Shown piece by piece: positions 11,101 through 18,846 of a stretch of 64,000 nt of DNA. Location: assembly GCF_900142885.1 (NCBI RefSeq), contig NZ_FRCL01000010.1, positions 83,940-147,939 of the forward strand, given 5' to 3'. Each line of letters begins with the position of its first letter. Position 1 is the stretch's first letter. The notes beneath the pieces were generated by a model. The model worked only from the letters and a program-made list of their open reading frames with translations. It was not told the DNA's origin and did no database searches. This DNA is from Flavobacterium xinjiangense. Lineage in GTDB: Bacteria; Bacteroidota; Bacteroidia; Flavobacteriales; Flavobacteriaceae. The position numbers and the translations under genes were made by a program.

Positions 11101-12717
11101 GTTTTTGCGGAACTTGCGACTGAAATAGCGGAAGAAGCAAAAATTAAAGCAGAAGAAGCCACGCGATTCGCTGAAGAAGCTATGAAAGCGAAACAGCAAT
11201 TTCTGTCTAACATGAGCCATGAAATTCGAACACCAATGAATGCAATTATTGGTTTTACGAAAGTTGTTTTGAAAACGGAGCTATCTGAAAAACAAAAAGA
11301 ATATTTAAATGCCATAAAAATTAGTGGAGACTCCTTAATTGTACTCATAGATGATATTCTCGATTTAGCAAAGGTAGACGCAGGTAAAATGATCTTTGAG
11401 AAAAAGCCATTTAAAATAAAATCTGCAATAAAAGCAATGTTGCATATCTTTGAGACAAAAATTCAAGAGCAAAATCTAGAATTAATTACGCTATTTGATA
11501 CAACTATACCTAATATTGTAGTGGGAGATCCGGTTCGTTTGCATCAGATTATCTTAAATTTAGTAAGTAATGCTGTTAAATTCACCAATAAGGGCTCAAT
11601 TACAGTAGGCGTCCATCTTTTGCATGAAGACACTGAAAAAGTAATCCTTGAATTTGAAGTTACGGATACCGGAATTGGTATTTCTAAAGAAAAAATACCT
11701 CGGATATTTGAAAATTTTCAACAAGCTTCTAGCGGAACTTCCAGATTGTATGGCGGAACCGGGCTAGGACTTGCAATTGTAAAAAAATTAGTTGAAGCAC
11801 AGGGTGGAACAATACGAGTAAAAAGCAAATTTAACTCAGGGTCAACATTTAGTTTTACATTAAGCTTTAAGAAATCAAATGAAAAACATATTTCTGAATC
11901 TTCATTAATTGAATTTGACACAAAAATAAAAAACATAAAAGTTTTAGTTGTGGAAGATATTGCCCTTAATCAATTGTTAATGAAAACACTGTTAGATGAT
12001 TTTGGTTTTTATCACGAAGTAGCAGAAAATGGGAAAATAGCCATCGAAAAGCTGCAAAAAAATCATTATGATATAATCCTAATGGATTTACAAATGCCAG
12101 AAATGAATGGCTTTGAAGCTACAGACTATATTCGTAAAACAATGAATTCCAATATTCCTATCATAGCATTGACAGCAGATGTAACAACTGTAGATCTTAT
12201 AAAATGTAAAGCGGTGGGAATTAATGAGTATATCGCTAAACCTATCGATGAAAGAGTATTATACAGCAAAATAATCGAAGTTTTGAAAATAAATGGTGTA
12301 ATACAAGTGGGTAATCAGTTCAATGATGATCACGAGAGTAAAATCCCTAAACATAAGAATACAAAATGTATTGATTTAACCTATCTAAAAGAACGAACAA
12401 AATCGAATCCTGTATTGATGTCTGAAATGTTAACAATCTATTTAAACCAAACTCCTTCTTTAATTGTCGCATTAAAAAAAGGTTTAGCAGAAAAAAATTG
12501 GCAAACAATAGCCACTTCTGCACATAAAATGATACCCTCTTTTTCAATAATGGGAATTGATACCTTATATGAAAATATGGCTAGAAAAATTCAGGAGTTT
12601 GCAGAAAAAAAAGAATATACTTCTGAATTAATTGACTTATTTTCTCAACTTGAGCGCATTTGTAGTCAGGCTTGTACAGAAATACAAGCAGAACTAGACA
12701 CCATGAAAAACGATTAA
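8122..12717 (+). CDS. CheB-CheR-PAS hybrid histidine kinase with receiver and HPt
   Basis: 1531 residues. Residues about 18-200 are a CheB esterase domain with triad Ser29, His56 and Asp148. Residues about 220-490 are CheR, with SAM motif ACSTGQEAYS near 330 and LIYFD later. Next come a divergent PAS-like region, a long coil (about 662-737) typical of CheB/CheR fusion proteins, PAS (about 745-860), PAS (about 866-985), HisKA with His1033, HATPase, receiver with Asp1322 and HPt with His1468. The fusion puts reversible methylation and a complete multistep phosphorelay on one chain, so methylation may tune the kinase; that role is inferred. No membrane helix is seen. The 186-bp gap upstream holds no obvious terminator. 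The stop at 12717 is followed by the first regulon-type promoter, so transcription of the stress island starts afresh there. Confidence 0.92.
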   Translation: MVSIPKSDISVANKEIKKKSFTVVAIGASAGGLEAFSLLLKKLPANTGMAYIYAQHLSPDHKSLLTSILSKITEMKVQEIDNMEKMEPNNVYVIPPNKVIEVINGHIRLLPRIKKNIPNLTIDLLFSSLAETHKENVIGVVLSGYASDGMMGLKAIKDAGGITFAQDDTAQADSMPKSAISSGVVDYILSPSEIAEELVRLSKMGISNKSIPEKQVKEKELTLENNNYDINTIFELLLKTTGVDFSHYKMPTIKRRINHKMHQYGIKTIKEYAKLLLNNNIEIEVLYKDLLINVTSFFREKDTFQYLKTTLLPKLLKSKEAEETLRIWIPACSTGQEAYSIAMIITELQNKTNNIPVQIFATDLSEDAIRQARIGEYSQNDLKNISKKYLDHYFIKIGDNYRIIKELRDICVFAPHNILRDPPFSRMDFVSCCNLLIYFDSSAQKKVFSSLHFALNDNGYLMLGKAESTGTSSPLFTLLNNKYKIYSRKNNMGVRKILELTPRFTRINMSSKKVTTSSKSISLTPVGIENVIDTVLLANYMPACAVVNKDMEILQFRGPVSTYLEHSSGKASLNILKMARPEFAFELRNAINKAIESKESVHKSGIEIKIDSVLRMMSFEVRPLKFEWDEPLLLIVFKPQEAVAKLNENDSDGSYNSTQKDLKIKKLTEELNKTRSEMVSIIESQETIYEELQAANEEIVSSNEEFQTLNEELETSKEEIEATNEELISTNQELQMRHDLLIESHEFSEAIIATIHEPMLILNKDFIVSSANKSFYKKFLVDKASTEGKLLFDLGNKQWNIQKLRLMLNDVISKNNGFENFEVTHTFSGIGEKIMLLNAHLIVQKTNSEQLILLAFEDITDRSRYYLKEKYSLSLIEASLDPLVTINTEGKITDMNQATVKITGLSRAKLKDSNFFDHFTEPQKAREVYQQVFSKGSVTDSPLILRNKNGKLTDVLFNGSVYKDDSGTVLGVVIVARDVTEQKRIEKEALEARVFAELATEIAEEAKIKAEEATRFAEEAMKAKQQFLSNMSHEIRTPMNAIIGFTKVVLKTELSEKQKEYLNAIKISGDSLIVLIDDILDLAKVDAGKMIFEKKPFKIKSAIKAMLHIFETKIQEQNLELITLFDTTIPNIVVGDPVRLHQIILNLVSNAVKFTNKGSITVGVHLLHEDTEKVILEFEVTDTGIGISKEKIPRIFENFQQASSGTSRLYGGTGLGLAIVKKLVEAQGGTIRVKSKFNSGSTFSFTLSFKKSNEKHISESSLIEFDTKIKNIKVLVVEDIALNQLLMKTLLDDFGFYHEVAENGKIAIEKLQKNHYDIILMDLQMPEMNGFEATDYIRKTMNSNIPIIALTADVTTVDLIKCKAVGINEYIAKPIDERVLYSKIIEVLKINGVIQVGNQFNDDHESKIPKHKNTKCIDLTYLKERTKSNPVLMSEMLTIYLNQTPSLIVALKKGLAEKNWQTIATSAHKMIPSFSIMGIDTLYENMARKIQEFAEKKEYTSELIDLFSQLERICSQACTEIQAELDTMKND

Positions 12718-12824
12718 TTTTAACTACAAAATTTAGAACCGCACGAAACCGCTTTATAATTTAATATATATTATTATTATTTTTAATAATTACTCAGAAT
12801 TTTCATTCATTTTTTCTAAAAATA

Positions 12825-12889
12825 GTTGAATACTACAACATTAAACTGATATCTTATAACTTCTTTGGGTAGCAAACCGTTCACCTTTG
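12825..12889 (+). promoter_or_regulatory. Stress-island promoter site 1 (before ice-binding lipoprotein)
   Basis: Element GTTGAATactACAAC at 12825-12839, exactly 15 bases, TATAAC at 12855-12860, exactly 25 bases, then TTTG at 12886-12889 (CACCTTTG as the -7 box). It lies 39 bp before the ATG at 12928. Spacing is identical to ten other sites in the window. Confidence 0.8.
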
Positions 12890-12927
12890 TGATGTGATAA
12901 ATAAGTCACAAAATAAATAAATGAGTT

Positions 12928-13761
12928 ATGAAATTAAAAAATACACTATCTACCCTTGCATTGCTTTCGGTAGTATTTTTGTCTAGTTGTAATAATGATA
13001 CTGCTGAGAATTCAACTGCCAATAGTGCTGCCGTTGCAAAATCAGATGGTTCAACTTCAAACATATATGCTGTTAATGAAACCTATAATATAACGCCAAG
13101 TACGGGTTCGTTGAATCCTGTAAATCTAGGTATTGCAGGAGATTTTGCTATTTTATCAAAAACTGGAATTACCGATGTTTACAAATCAACAATTACAGGT
13201 GATATTGGTTCAAGCCCAATAACAGGCGCTGCTATTTTAGTTAGATGTACAGAAGTAGTAGGAACAATTTATACTGTTGATGCAGCAGGTCCACTTCCTT
13301 GTGGTGTTACTAACGCTACGCGATTAACGACAGCAATTGGAGATATGCAAACAGCATACACTGATGCAGCTGGAAGAACTAAACCTGATTTTCTAAATTT
13401 AGGTGCTGGAAATATTGGTGGAAAAACACTGACTCCGGGTTTGTACAAATGGACAACTGCGCTTAATATTCCAACTGATATAACTATTGCAGGTAGCCCA
13501 ACAGATGTTTTTATCTTCCAAGTCGCTGGTACTCTTAAATTGAGTTCAGCTGTTAGAATGACTTTAACTGGAGGAGTTCAAGCTAAAAATATTTTCTGGG
13601 TAACTTCTGACGCTGTTACATGTGGAACGACTAGTCATTTTGAAGGTAACATATTAGGAATGACCGGTATTAATTTACAAACTGGAGCAACAATCAACGG
13701 AAGAATGTTAGCACAAACTGCCGTAACGCTACAAATGAATTCGGTTACGAAACCACAATAA
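12928..13761 (+). CDS. DUF3494 ice-binding-type lipoprotein
   Basis: 277 residues. A signal peptide ends in a lipobox with Cys21 (FLSSC), so the mature protein is a lipoprotein. Residues about 58-275 form a DUF3494 domain, opening with NLGIAGDFAILSKTGITD and containing the TIYTVDAAGPLPC segment typical of the capping-head subdomain of bacterial ice-binding proteins. Two Cys residues 18 positions apart in that segment could form the disulfide known from Flavobacterium-type homologues. The family is a right-handed beta-helix that binds ice crystals; some members have other envelope roles, so ice binding is likely but not proven here. A regulon-type promoter precedes it and a strong terminator follows, so it is monocistronic. 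Confidence 0.9.
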   Translation: MKLKNTLSTLALLSVVFLSSCNNDTAENSTANSAAVAKSDGSTSNIYAVNETYNITPSTGSLNPVNLGIAGDFAILSKTGITDVYKSTITGDIGSSPITGAAILVRCTEVVGTIYTVDAAGPLPCGVTNATRLTTAIGDMQTAYTDAAGRTKPDFLNLGAGNIGGKTLTPGLYKWTTALNIPTDITIAGSPTDVFIFQVAGTLKLSSAVRMTLTGGVQAKNIFWVTSDAVTCGTTSHFEGNILGMTGINLQTGATINGRMLAQTAVTLQMNSVTKPQ

Positions 13762-13784
13762 AGTAAAACAATTCAATTCTCGAG

Positions 13785-13817
13785 AAAAGGCTGTCCTAAC
13801 GGACAGCCTTTTTTTTT
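13785..13817 (+). terminator. Rho-independent terminator after the ice-binding gene
   Basis: Perfect stem GGCTGTCC / GGACAGCC with a 4-base loop, flanked by A4 upstream and a run of nine T downstream. A second 9-bp inverted repeat (13828-13854, ATACTGCTT / AAGCAGTAT) follows without a T-tract. The rest of the 329-bp gap to 14091 holds only the next promoter site. Confidence 0.93.
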
Positions 13818-13987
13818 CGCAATTTTGATACTGCTTCAAACACTTAAGCAGTATAGAAAGTTATGTTTATAAATCAGGTCAGGTCTGTTTTTTAACTCTT
13901 AGCATCCATTAAATCTGGTTATTATATCATATAAAAAAACAAGAATAAAATAAATACTAAATACTGTATATCAAATACTTAAATACA

Positions 13988-14052
13988 TGTAAATATTGAA
14001 AAAATTTTTAATAATTGTATAAAAACAATACTGTAGATTTTATTGAACTTTG
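13988..14052 (+). promoter_or_regulatory. Stress-island promoter site 2 (before PA2169 gene), divergent copy
   Basis: TGTAAATattGAAAA at 13988-14002, 15 bases, TATAAA at 14018-14023, 25 bases, TTTG at 14049-14052 (GAACTTTG). The left element is the weakest of the set, but both spacers are exact, and it lies 38 bp before the ATG at 14091. Confidence 0.6.
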
Positions 14053-14090
14053 TATTGTGAAAATTAATTCACTCTATAAATATTAAAAAA

Positions 14091-14540
14091 ATGGATACTG
14101 AAAAATCAATTGCCATATTAAATTCCCTAATCCAAATTAATAACGATCGAATTGAGGGATACGAAACTGCTTCAAAGGAAGCTGATGAAACAGACTTAAA
14201 AACATTGTTTTCTCACTTTACTGAAACTAGTTTAAAATGCAAAGCTGATCTTGTTGCAGAAGTAAAAAGATTAGGTGGAAAACCTACCGAAGGAACAACT
14301 ACATCAGGTAAATTATTTAGAGTATGGATGGATATAAAATCAGCTATTACAGGCAGCGACAGAAAGACCATTGTTAATTCATGTGAATATGGCGAAGACG
14401 TTGCGGTTCAAACTTACAACGAGGCATTAAGTCACAGCGAAGATTTAACTCCAGAGCAATTAATGATGATAAAAGAACAACATTCAGCTATAAAAGCAAA
14501 TCACGACAAAATCAAAAACTTGCGCGATTTAATGGCTTAA
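14091..14540 (+). CDS. PA2169-family four-helix-bundle protein (DUF2383)
   Basis: 149 residues, soluble and helical, matching the PA2169 family of ferritin-like four-helix bundles: N-terminal LNSLIQINNDRIEGYETAS helix, a central SGKLFRVWMDIKSAITG segment, CEYGEDVAVQTYNEAL helix and a C-terminal helix with KANHDKIKNLRD. Family members are common in stress-response neighbourhoods; the biochemical role is not established. A promoter of the shared stress-island type lies upstream and a hairpin terminator downstream, so it is a single-gene unit. Confidence 0.85.
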   Translation: MDTEKSIAILNSLIQINNDRIEGYETASKEADETDLKTLFSHFTETSLKCKADLVAEVKRLGGKPTEGTTTSGKLFRVWMDIKSAITGSDRKTIVNSCEYGEDVAVQTYNEALSHSEDLTPEQLMMIKEQHSAIKANHDKIKNLRDLMA

Positions 14541-14560
14541 TCACTACTTATTTCTAATCA

Positions 14561-14604
14561 AAATATGCGGTTACTGCGATGCGTTGTCTCCGCATATTTT
14601 TTTT
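14561..14604 (+). terminator. Rho-independent terminator after PA2169 gene
   Basis: Perfect 10-bp stem AAATATGCGG / CCGCATATTT with a 19-base loop, followed by a T-tract to 14604. Confidence 0.8.
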
Positions 14605-14652
14605 ATATTCTTTCTCCAGCTTAGAATTTATTCTTTTATTTTTTTTTTCAAC

Positions 14653-14717
14653 TGTGAATGATGTAAGTTTTATTGACAATTATATAACAATATATAAACT
14701 CTATAAAAATACATTTG
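14653..14717 (+). promoter_or_regulatory. Stress-island promoter site 3 (before 64-residue membrane protein)
   Basis: TGTGAATgatGTAAG at 14653-14667, 15 bases, TATAAC at 14683-14688, 25 bases, TTTG at 14714-14717 within a perfect TACATTTG -7 box. The predicted transcript would have an unusually long leader of about 120 bases before the ATG at 14841. Confidence 0.85.
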
Positions 14718-14840
14718 TGATATAATTATGAAACTAAACATAAGAGATTTAATTTATTTTTTCTCTTTATTTTAAAGTCAATTAATCATTGAAAAACGTT
14801 TAATAAAAAAAATATACTAACAATCTAAAAAAAGAAAATT

Positions 14841-15035
14841 ATGAATCTTAAAAGAATCTTTGGAGCATTACTTACAGCTCTCGGAATAGGTGGTCTAATC
14901 TATACTGCAATAGTATTTAGCAGCACTTCAGGTGAAACACAGGATATAAAATCACTCATCATTTATGGTGTTCTTGGAATTGTGTTCTTTGTATCAGGAA
15001 TTAGCTTAGTTCGCACCACAAAGGACGAAGCATAA
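14841..15035 (+). CDS. Small two-helix membrane protein
   Basis: 64 residues with two hydrophobic segments (about 8-28 and 40-58) and short charged ends. I do not recognise a named family with certainty; it resembles DUF3185-like small membrane proteins, as does the gene at 21379. Support for a real gene: A-rich leader before the ATG, a shared-type promoter upstream and a terminator hairpin downstream. An envelope-stress role is inferred only from context. Confidence 0.75.
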   Translation: MNLKRIFGALLTALGIGGLIYTAIVFSSTSGETQDIKSLIIYGVLGIVFFVSGISLVRTTKDEA

Positions 15036-15099
15036 TTTAAAATCGGTTAAACAGTTGTATTTCTTTTTTAAATATAACTAATTCTATATTGGTTAAAAT

Positions 15100-15144
15100 A
15101 AAATCGCTTTGGTATTTTCGAATATTCAAAAGCGATTTTTTTTT
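15100..15144 (+). terminator. Rho-independent terminator
   Basis: Stem AAAATCGCTTT / AAAGCGATTTT with an 18-base loop, followed by a continuous T-tract. Confidence 0.85.
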
Positions 15145-15226
15145 GTTTGTCCCTTTTCGATAGATATAAGCATCTATATGTCAAATACTTAAATTTTATT
15201 TGTTTTTATTAAATTAATGGTTAAAA

Positions 15227-15291
15227 TGTGAATAATACAACTCTTACCTTTAATTTTATAACAGTGTTTTATTATACTATTCCTAACTTGG
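15227..15291 (+). promoter_or_regulatory. Stress-island promoter site 4 (before acidic protein and ldhA)
   Basis: TGTGAATaatACAAC at 15227-15241, 15 bases, TATAAC at 15257-15262, 25 bases, TTGG at 15288-15291 (TAACTTGG). This is one of the closest matches to the consensus; it lies 20 bp before the ATG at 15312. Confidence 0.85.
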
Positions 15292-15311
15292 ATTTTTAAA
15301 TACTAAAAAAA

Positions 15312-15668
15312 ATGAAAAAGAAAGCAATTATCTCGAAACCGCTTAAAAAGGAATTAAATAAAGATAATGAGGATAATTTCCCGGACCATCAAATCTATCC
15401 CTCCAGTGACGATATTTATAACAAAAATCACAAAGAAAGCGATATAGATCCTGAAGACCTTGACAAAATGAAAGAGGCAATTGAAAGAGATCAAATTGGC
15501 GCATCTAATGAAAAAAATTTTGATCAGGATATGTCAGGAAATGATTTAGATATTCCAGGTTCAGAATTAGATGACCAACAAGAAAATATAGGAAGTGAAG
15601 ACGAGGAAAACAACTATTACAGTACTGGCGGCGACAATCATAATGACTTAGAGGAAGATAACGGTTAA
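15312..15668 (+). CDS. Acidic low-complexity hypothetical protein
   Basis: 118 residues, very rich in Asp, Glu and Asn, with a lysine-rich N-terminus and no hydrophobic core, signal peptide or recognisable domain. It is probably intrinsically disordered. I do not recognise the family. It directly follows a regulon-type promoter and precedes the lactate dehydrogenase gene by 18 bp, so the two form an operon. Confidence 0.75.
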   Translation: MKKKAIISKPLKKELNKDNEDNFPDHQIYPSSDDIYNKNHKESDIDPEDLDKMKEAIERDQIGASNEKNFDQDMSGNDLDIPGSELDDQQENIGSEDEENNYYSTGGDNHNDLEEDNG

Positions 15669-15686
15669 TCAATTTAAAATTAAATA

Positions 15687-16679
15687 ATGAAAATAGCGGT
15701 ATTTAGTACAAAACCACATGATCGGGAATATCTAGATAAATTCAACAGTAATGACAGGCATGAGCTTACTTACTTTGAAGCACCTCTAAATGCTGATACA
15801 ACTAATTTAGCACTAGGATTTGAGGCTGTTTGCATATTTGTCAATGATAAAATAGATGCAGTAACGATTGATAAACTTTTCAAAATAGGTGTTAAACTTA
15901 TTGATTTAAGAAGTGCAGGTTTTAATAATGTAGATATTGAAGCCGCAAAAAAGAAAAATATAAAAGTAATGAGAGTTCCTGCTTATTCTCCAGAAGCAGT
16001 TGCTGAGCATGCAGTAGCATTAATTTTGACCCTAAATAGAAAAACACATAAAGTTTACAATAGAGTGCGTGAGAGCAATTTTTCATTGGAAAACCTTATT
16101 GGATTTAATCTTCATGGAAAAACGGTTGGAGTTATTGGAACCGGAAAAATAGGTGTGGCTTTCTGCCAAATAATGTTAGGTTTTGGATGCAAAGTTATTG
16201 CCTATGATATTACTGAATCTGAAATGCTAAAAGACAAAGGGATTGAATACACAACCTTGGTTGACCTATATAAAAACTCAGATATAATTTCACTGCATTG
16301 CCCTCTAAATGTGAAAACAAAATATCTCTTTGACATTAAAACCTTTTCTAAAGTAAAAAAAGGAGTCATGCTGATTAATACTAGTCGAGGCGCTTTAATC
16401 AAAACATCAGATGCTATTGATGCATTAAAAAATGGTCAATTGGGGTATTTAGGAATCGATGTTTATGAACAAGAAGAAAATTTATTCTTTAACGATCTGT
16501 CTGAAAGTATTATCAAAGATGATTTAATAGAACGATTAATGGCATTTCATAATGTTTTGATTACACCTCATCAAGGATTTTTTACAAAAGAAGCGTTAGA
16601 TCAAATTGCCATTACTACCTTAAAAAACTTCACGGATTTTGAAGAAGGATTACTTTTAGAAAACGAAGTCAAATTATAA
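15687..16679 (+). CDS. ldhA: D-lactate dehydrogenase (2-hydroxyacid dehydrogenase family)
   Basis: 330 residues, normal length for fermentative D-lactate dehydrogenase. The substrate-binding domain has DLRSAGFNNVD (catalytic Arg region). The NAD-binding domain has VGVIGTGKIG and later the LHCPL and INTSRG motifs, and the catalytic His lies in LITPHQGFFTKEAL. It reduces pyruvate to D-lactate with NADH in the cytoplasm. It is the second gene of the unit starting at 15312, so it would be induced together with the stress genes and could regenerate NAD+ when respiration fails. The 389-bp region that follows (16680-17068) holds a 7-bp hairpin near 16819-16841 and promoter site 5, nothing else that I can identify. 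Confidence 0.9.
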   Translation: MKIAVFSTKPHDREYLDKFNSNDRHELTYFEAPLNADTTNLALGFEAVCIFVNDKIDAVTIDKLFKIGVKLIDLRSAGFNNVDIEAAKKKNIKVMRVPAYSPEAVAEHAVALILTLNRKTHKVYNRVRESNFSLENLIGFNLHGKTVGVIGTGKIGVAFCQIMLGFGCKVIAYDITESEMLKDKGIEYTTLVDLYKNSDIISLHCPLNVKTKYLFDIKTFSKVKKGVMLINTSRGALIKTSDAIDALKNGQLGYLGIDVYEQEENLFFNDLSESIIKDDLIERLMAFHNVLITPHQGFFTKEALDQIAITTLKNFTDFEEGLLLENEVKL

Positions 16680-16967
16680 AATATTAATTGATTTTACTTT
16701 TTATAAAAAATACAATAACCAATTGGTTTAAAATTAATTATATTTTTTTATGTCCTTTTTAACTAAAACCAGGACTGAAATCCTTAAATTTAAATTACTA
16801 TTCCATTTACGATTTTTAATCAGTAGGCATTGCGTACTGATATTTAATCTGTTTATTTAGGCCCCTTCGTAAAAAAAATGGCATAAGAAATCATATAAAA
16901 TAGCCCCGTAATTTTATTCAATGCAAAACCATTTTTTTGAACTATCCCATATTTCCGAATGAAAATG

Positions 16968-17032
16968 TGTGAAAGTTGTAACTCATATATAAAATTGTAT
17001 AAAGCATTAAAGCACATTAAACCTGAAATTTA
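16968..17032 (+). promoter_or_regulatory. Stress-island promoter site 5 (before DUF892-dps operon)
   Basis: TGTGAAAgttGTAAC at 16968-16982, 15 bases, TATAAA at 16998-17003, 25 bases, TTTA at 17029-17032. It lies 36 bp before the ATG at 17069 and would serve four or five genes. Confidence 0.75.
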
Positions 17033-17068
17033 CAATATTAAAATTTCAGAATAATTAAGTACAAAATT

Positions 17069-17416
17069 ATGAAAAGTACCGCCACTAAAGCTGATAAAAA
17101 AAGAACTACAAAAGAGGGAAAGGGAAATTCAACGTTTGCCAGACCAGAGATAAAGGAAGGTTGTCGCAATATTTTTGTTGATGAACTTAAAGAGATTTAT
17201 TTTGCTGAAAAAGCATTAATGATATCTATACCCATAATGATTAAAAAGGCTGCAACGAAAGAGTTAGTTGATGCGCTTACCATACATTATGATTTTACAA
17301 AAGAACATATCAAACGCTTAGAAGCTATTTTTTGTTCAATAGGTGAATCGGAAATAATAACAAAATACGAAGCAATGTATGGGTCGATAAAACCTTTAGA
17401 AGATGAAGAGGAATAA
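17069..17416 (+). CDS. Truncated DUF892 (YciE-type ferritin-like) protein
   Basis: 115 residues. After a basic, low-complexity leader of about 30 residues comes the start of a DUF892 domain: IFVDELKEIYFAEKALM, then a second helix with THYDFTKEHIKRLEAIF-like spacing. Complete DUF892 proteins are about 160 residues and fold as a four-helix ferritin-like bundle. This one stops after roughly two helices in an acidic tail, so it lacks half of the bundle and half of the expected metal ligands. It could still work as a dimer or may be a remnant. It leads an operon with the aldehyde dehydrogenase 23 bp downstream. Confidence 0.8.
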   Translation: MKSTATKADKKRTTKEGKGNSTFARPEIKEGCRNIFVDELKEIYFAEKALMISIPIMIKKAATKELVDALTIHYDFTKEHIKRLEAIFCSIGESEIITKYEAMYGSIKPLEDEEE

Positions 17417-17439
17417 TACTTATCAAAAAATCACAAACT

Positions 17440-18822
17440 ATGTCTATTCAAACCGTTAATCCATACAATAATAAAGTTGTCAAATCATTTGAAGAAATGT
17501 CAGACAAAACTGTTGACACATTAATAGAAAAATCTGTAAAAACATTTAAAGAATGGAAAGAAACAAGTTATGCAGAACGTGCTAAAATATTGCATAAAGT
17601 GGCTAAAATAATGCGTGATAAAAAAGAATCACTTGCTAAAATAATTACTTTAGAAATGGGAAAATTAATTGCTCAAGCTGAAGGTGAAATCTTACTAAGT
17701 GCTGATATTTTTGATTACTATGCAGATAATGCAGCTGATTTTTTAGCTGATAAACATTTGGAGCCAGAGTTTGGGAGCGCTTTAATACGGTTCAGCCCAA
17801 TAGGAATAATTTTAGGTGTGGAACCTTGGAATTTTCCATTTTATCAAGTTGCACGTTTCGCAGCTCCAAATTTAATGGTAGGAAATACGGTTTTAGTAAA
17901 ACATGCCTCGTCGGTTCCACAATGTGCCATTGCTATTGAAGAATTGTTTAATGAAGCAGGAGCCCCTGTTGGTCTTTATACCAACCTTTTAATTTCAGGT
18001 AAAAGGGCTTCCGCTCTAGTTTCTGACAAAAGAATTAAAGGAGTAGCATTAACAGGCAGTGAAGAAGCAGGCGCAAATATAGCCGCAGAAGCAGGTAAAA
18101 ATTTGAAAAAATCTGTTTTGGAATTAGGAGGCAGCGATGCTTTTATAATATTAGATGATGCTGATATTGATAAAACTGTTGAATGGGCTGTCGTTGGTAG
18201 AATTAACAACAATGGTGAGTCCTGCGTAGCTTCCAAAAGATTTATAGCAGTCGAAGCTGTTGCTGATGAATTTATTAAAAAATTCAAAGAAAAATTATCA
18301 ATTTTAGTTATCGGTGATCCAATGGACTCTAAAACAGAGTTGGGTCCTTTAAGTAGTGAAGCGGCAGCTGTGCATATAGCTGATCAGGTAAAACGATCGG
18401 TCGATGCTGGTGCAAAAGTTTTATTGGGCGGTACACGATCTGATCGTGAAGGTGCTTTTATGCAACCTACAATTCTAACGGCTTTAAATCCGAAAATACC
18501 AGCTTACTACGAAGAGCTATTTGGTCCGGTCGCTTCTTTTTATCGGGTAAAAAATGAGCAAGAAGCAATTGACTTAGCAAATGATTCGAATTTTGGCTTA
18601 GGTTGTTCTGTTTTTACTCAAGATATAGAAAGAGGAAAACGTGTTGCTGACAAAATCGATGCCGGTATGGTTTTCATTAATCATCCAACTGGTACTAAAG
18701 CAAATCTACCTTTTGGAGGAACTAAAGGTTCGGGTTACGGTAGAGAATTATCGGAATTGGGAATTCAAGAATTTGTAAATAAGAAACTCATTCGAGTAAG
18801 CGGTCTTTCGGACCCTTTTTAG
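17440..18822 (+). CDS. NAD(P)-dependent aldehyde dehydrogenase, succinate-semialdehyde type
   Basis: 460 residues, the short form of the family. The motif GVEPWNFPFYQ is the coenzyme-binding loop, Glu228 lies in LELGGSD and the nucleophile Cys262 in NNGESCVASKR. The overall sequence looks closest to the short GabD1/Sad-type succinate-semialdehyde dehydrogenases, which oxidise succinate semialdehyde to succinate, but related enzymes act on several aldehydes. No GABA transaminase lies nearby, so a general aldehyde-detoxifying role under stress is equally possible. It is the second gene of a stress operon and is followed closely by an oxidoreductase. Confidence 0.87.
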   Translation: MSIQTVNPYNNKVVKSFEEMSDKTVDTLIEKSVKTFKEWKETSYAERAKILHKVAKIMRDKKESLAKIITLEMGKLIAQAEGEILLSADIFDYYADNAADFLADKHLEPEFGSALIRFSPIGIILGVEPWNFPFYQVARFAAPNLMVGNTVLVKHASSVPQCAIAIEELFNEAGAPVGLYTNLLISGKRASALVSDKRIKGVALTGSEEAGANIAAEAGKNLKKSVLELGGSDAFIILDDADIDKTVEWAVVGRINNNGESCVASKRFIAVEAVADEFIKKFKEKLSILVIGDPMDSKTELGPLSSEAAAVHIADQVKRSVDAGAKVLLGGTRSDREGAFMQPTILTALNPKIPAYYEELFGPVASFYRVKNEQEAIDLANDSNFGLGCSVFTQDIERGKRVADKIDAGMVFINHPTGTKANLPFGGTKGSGYGRELSELGIQEFVNKKLIRVSGLSDPF

Positions 18823-18846
18823 AATGTGACTTTTAATGAAAAAGAA

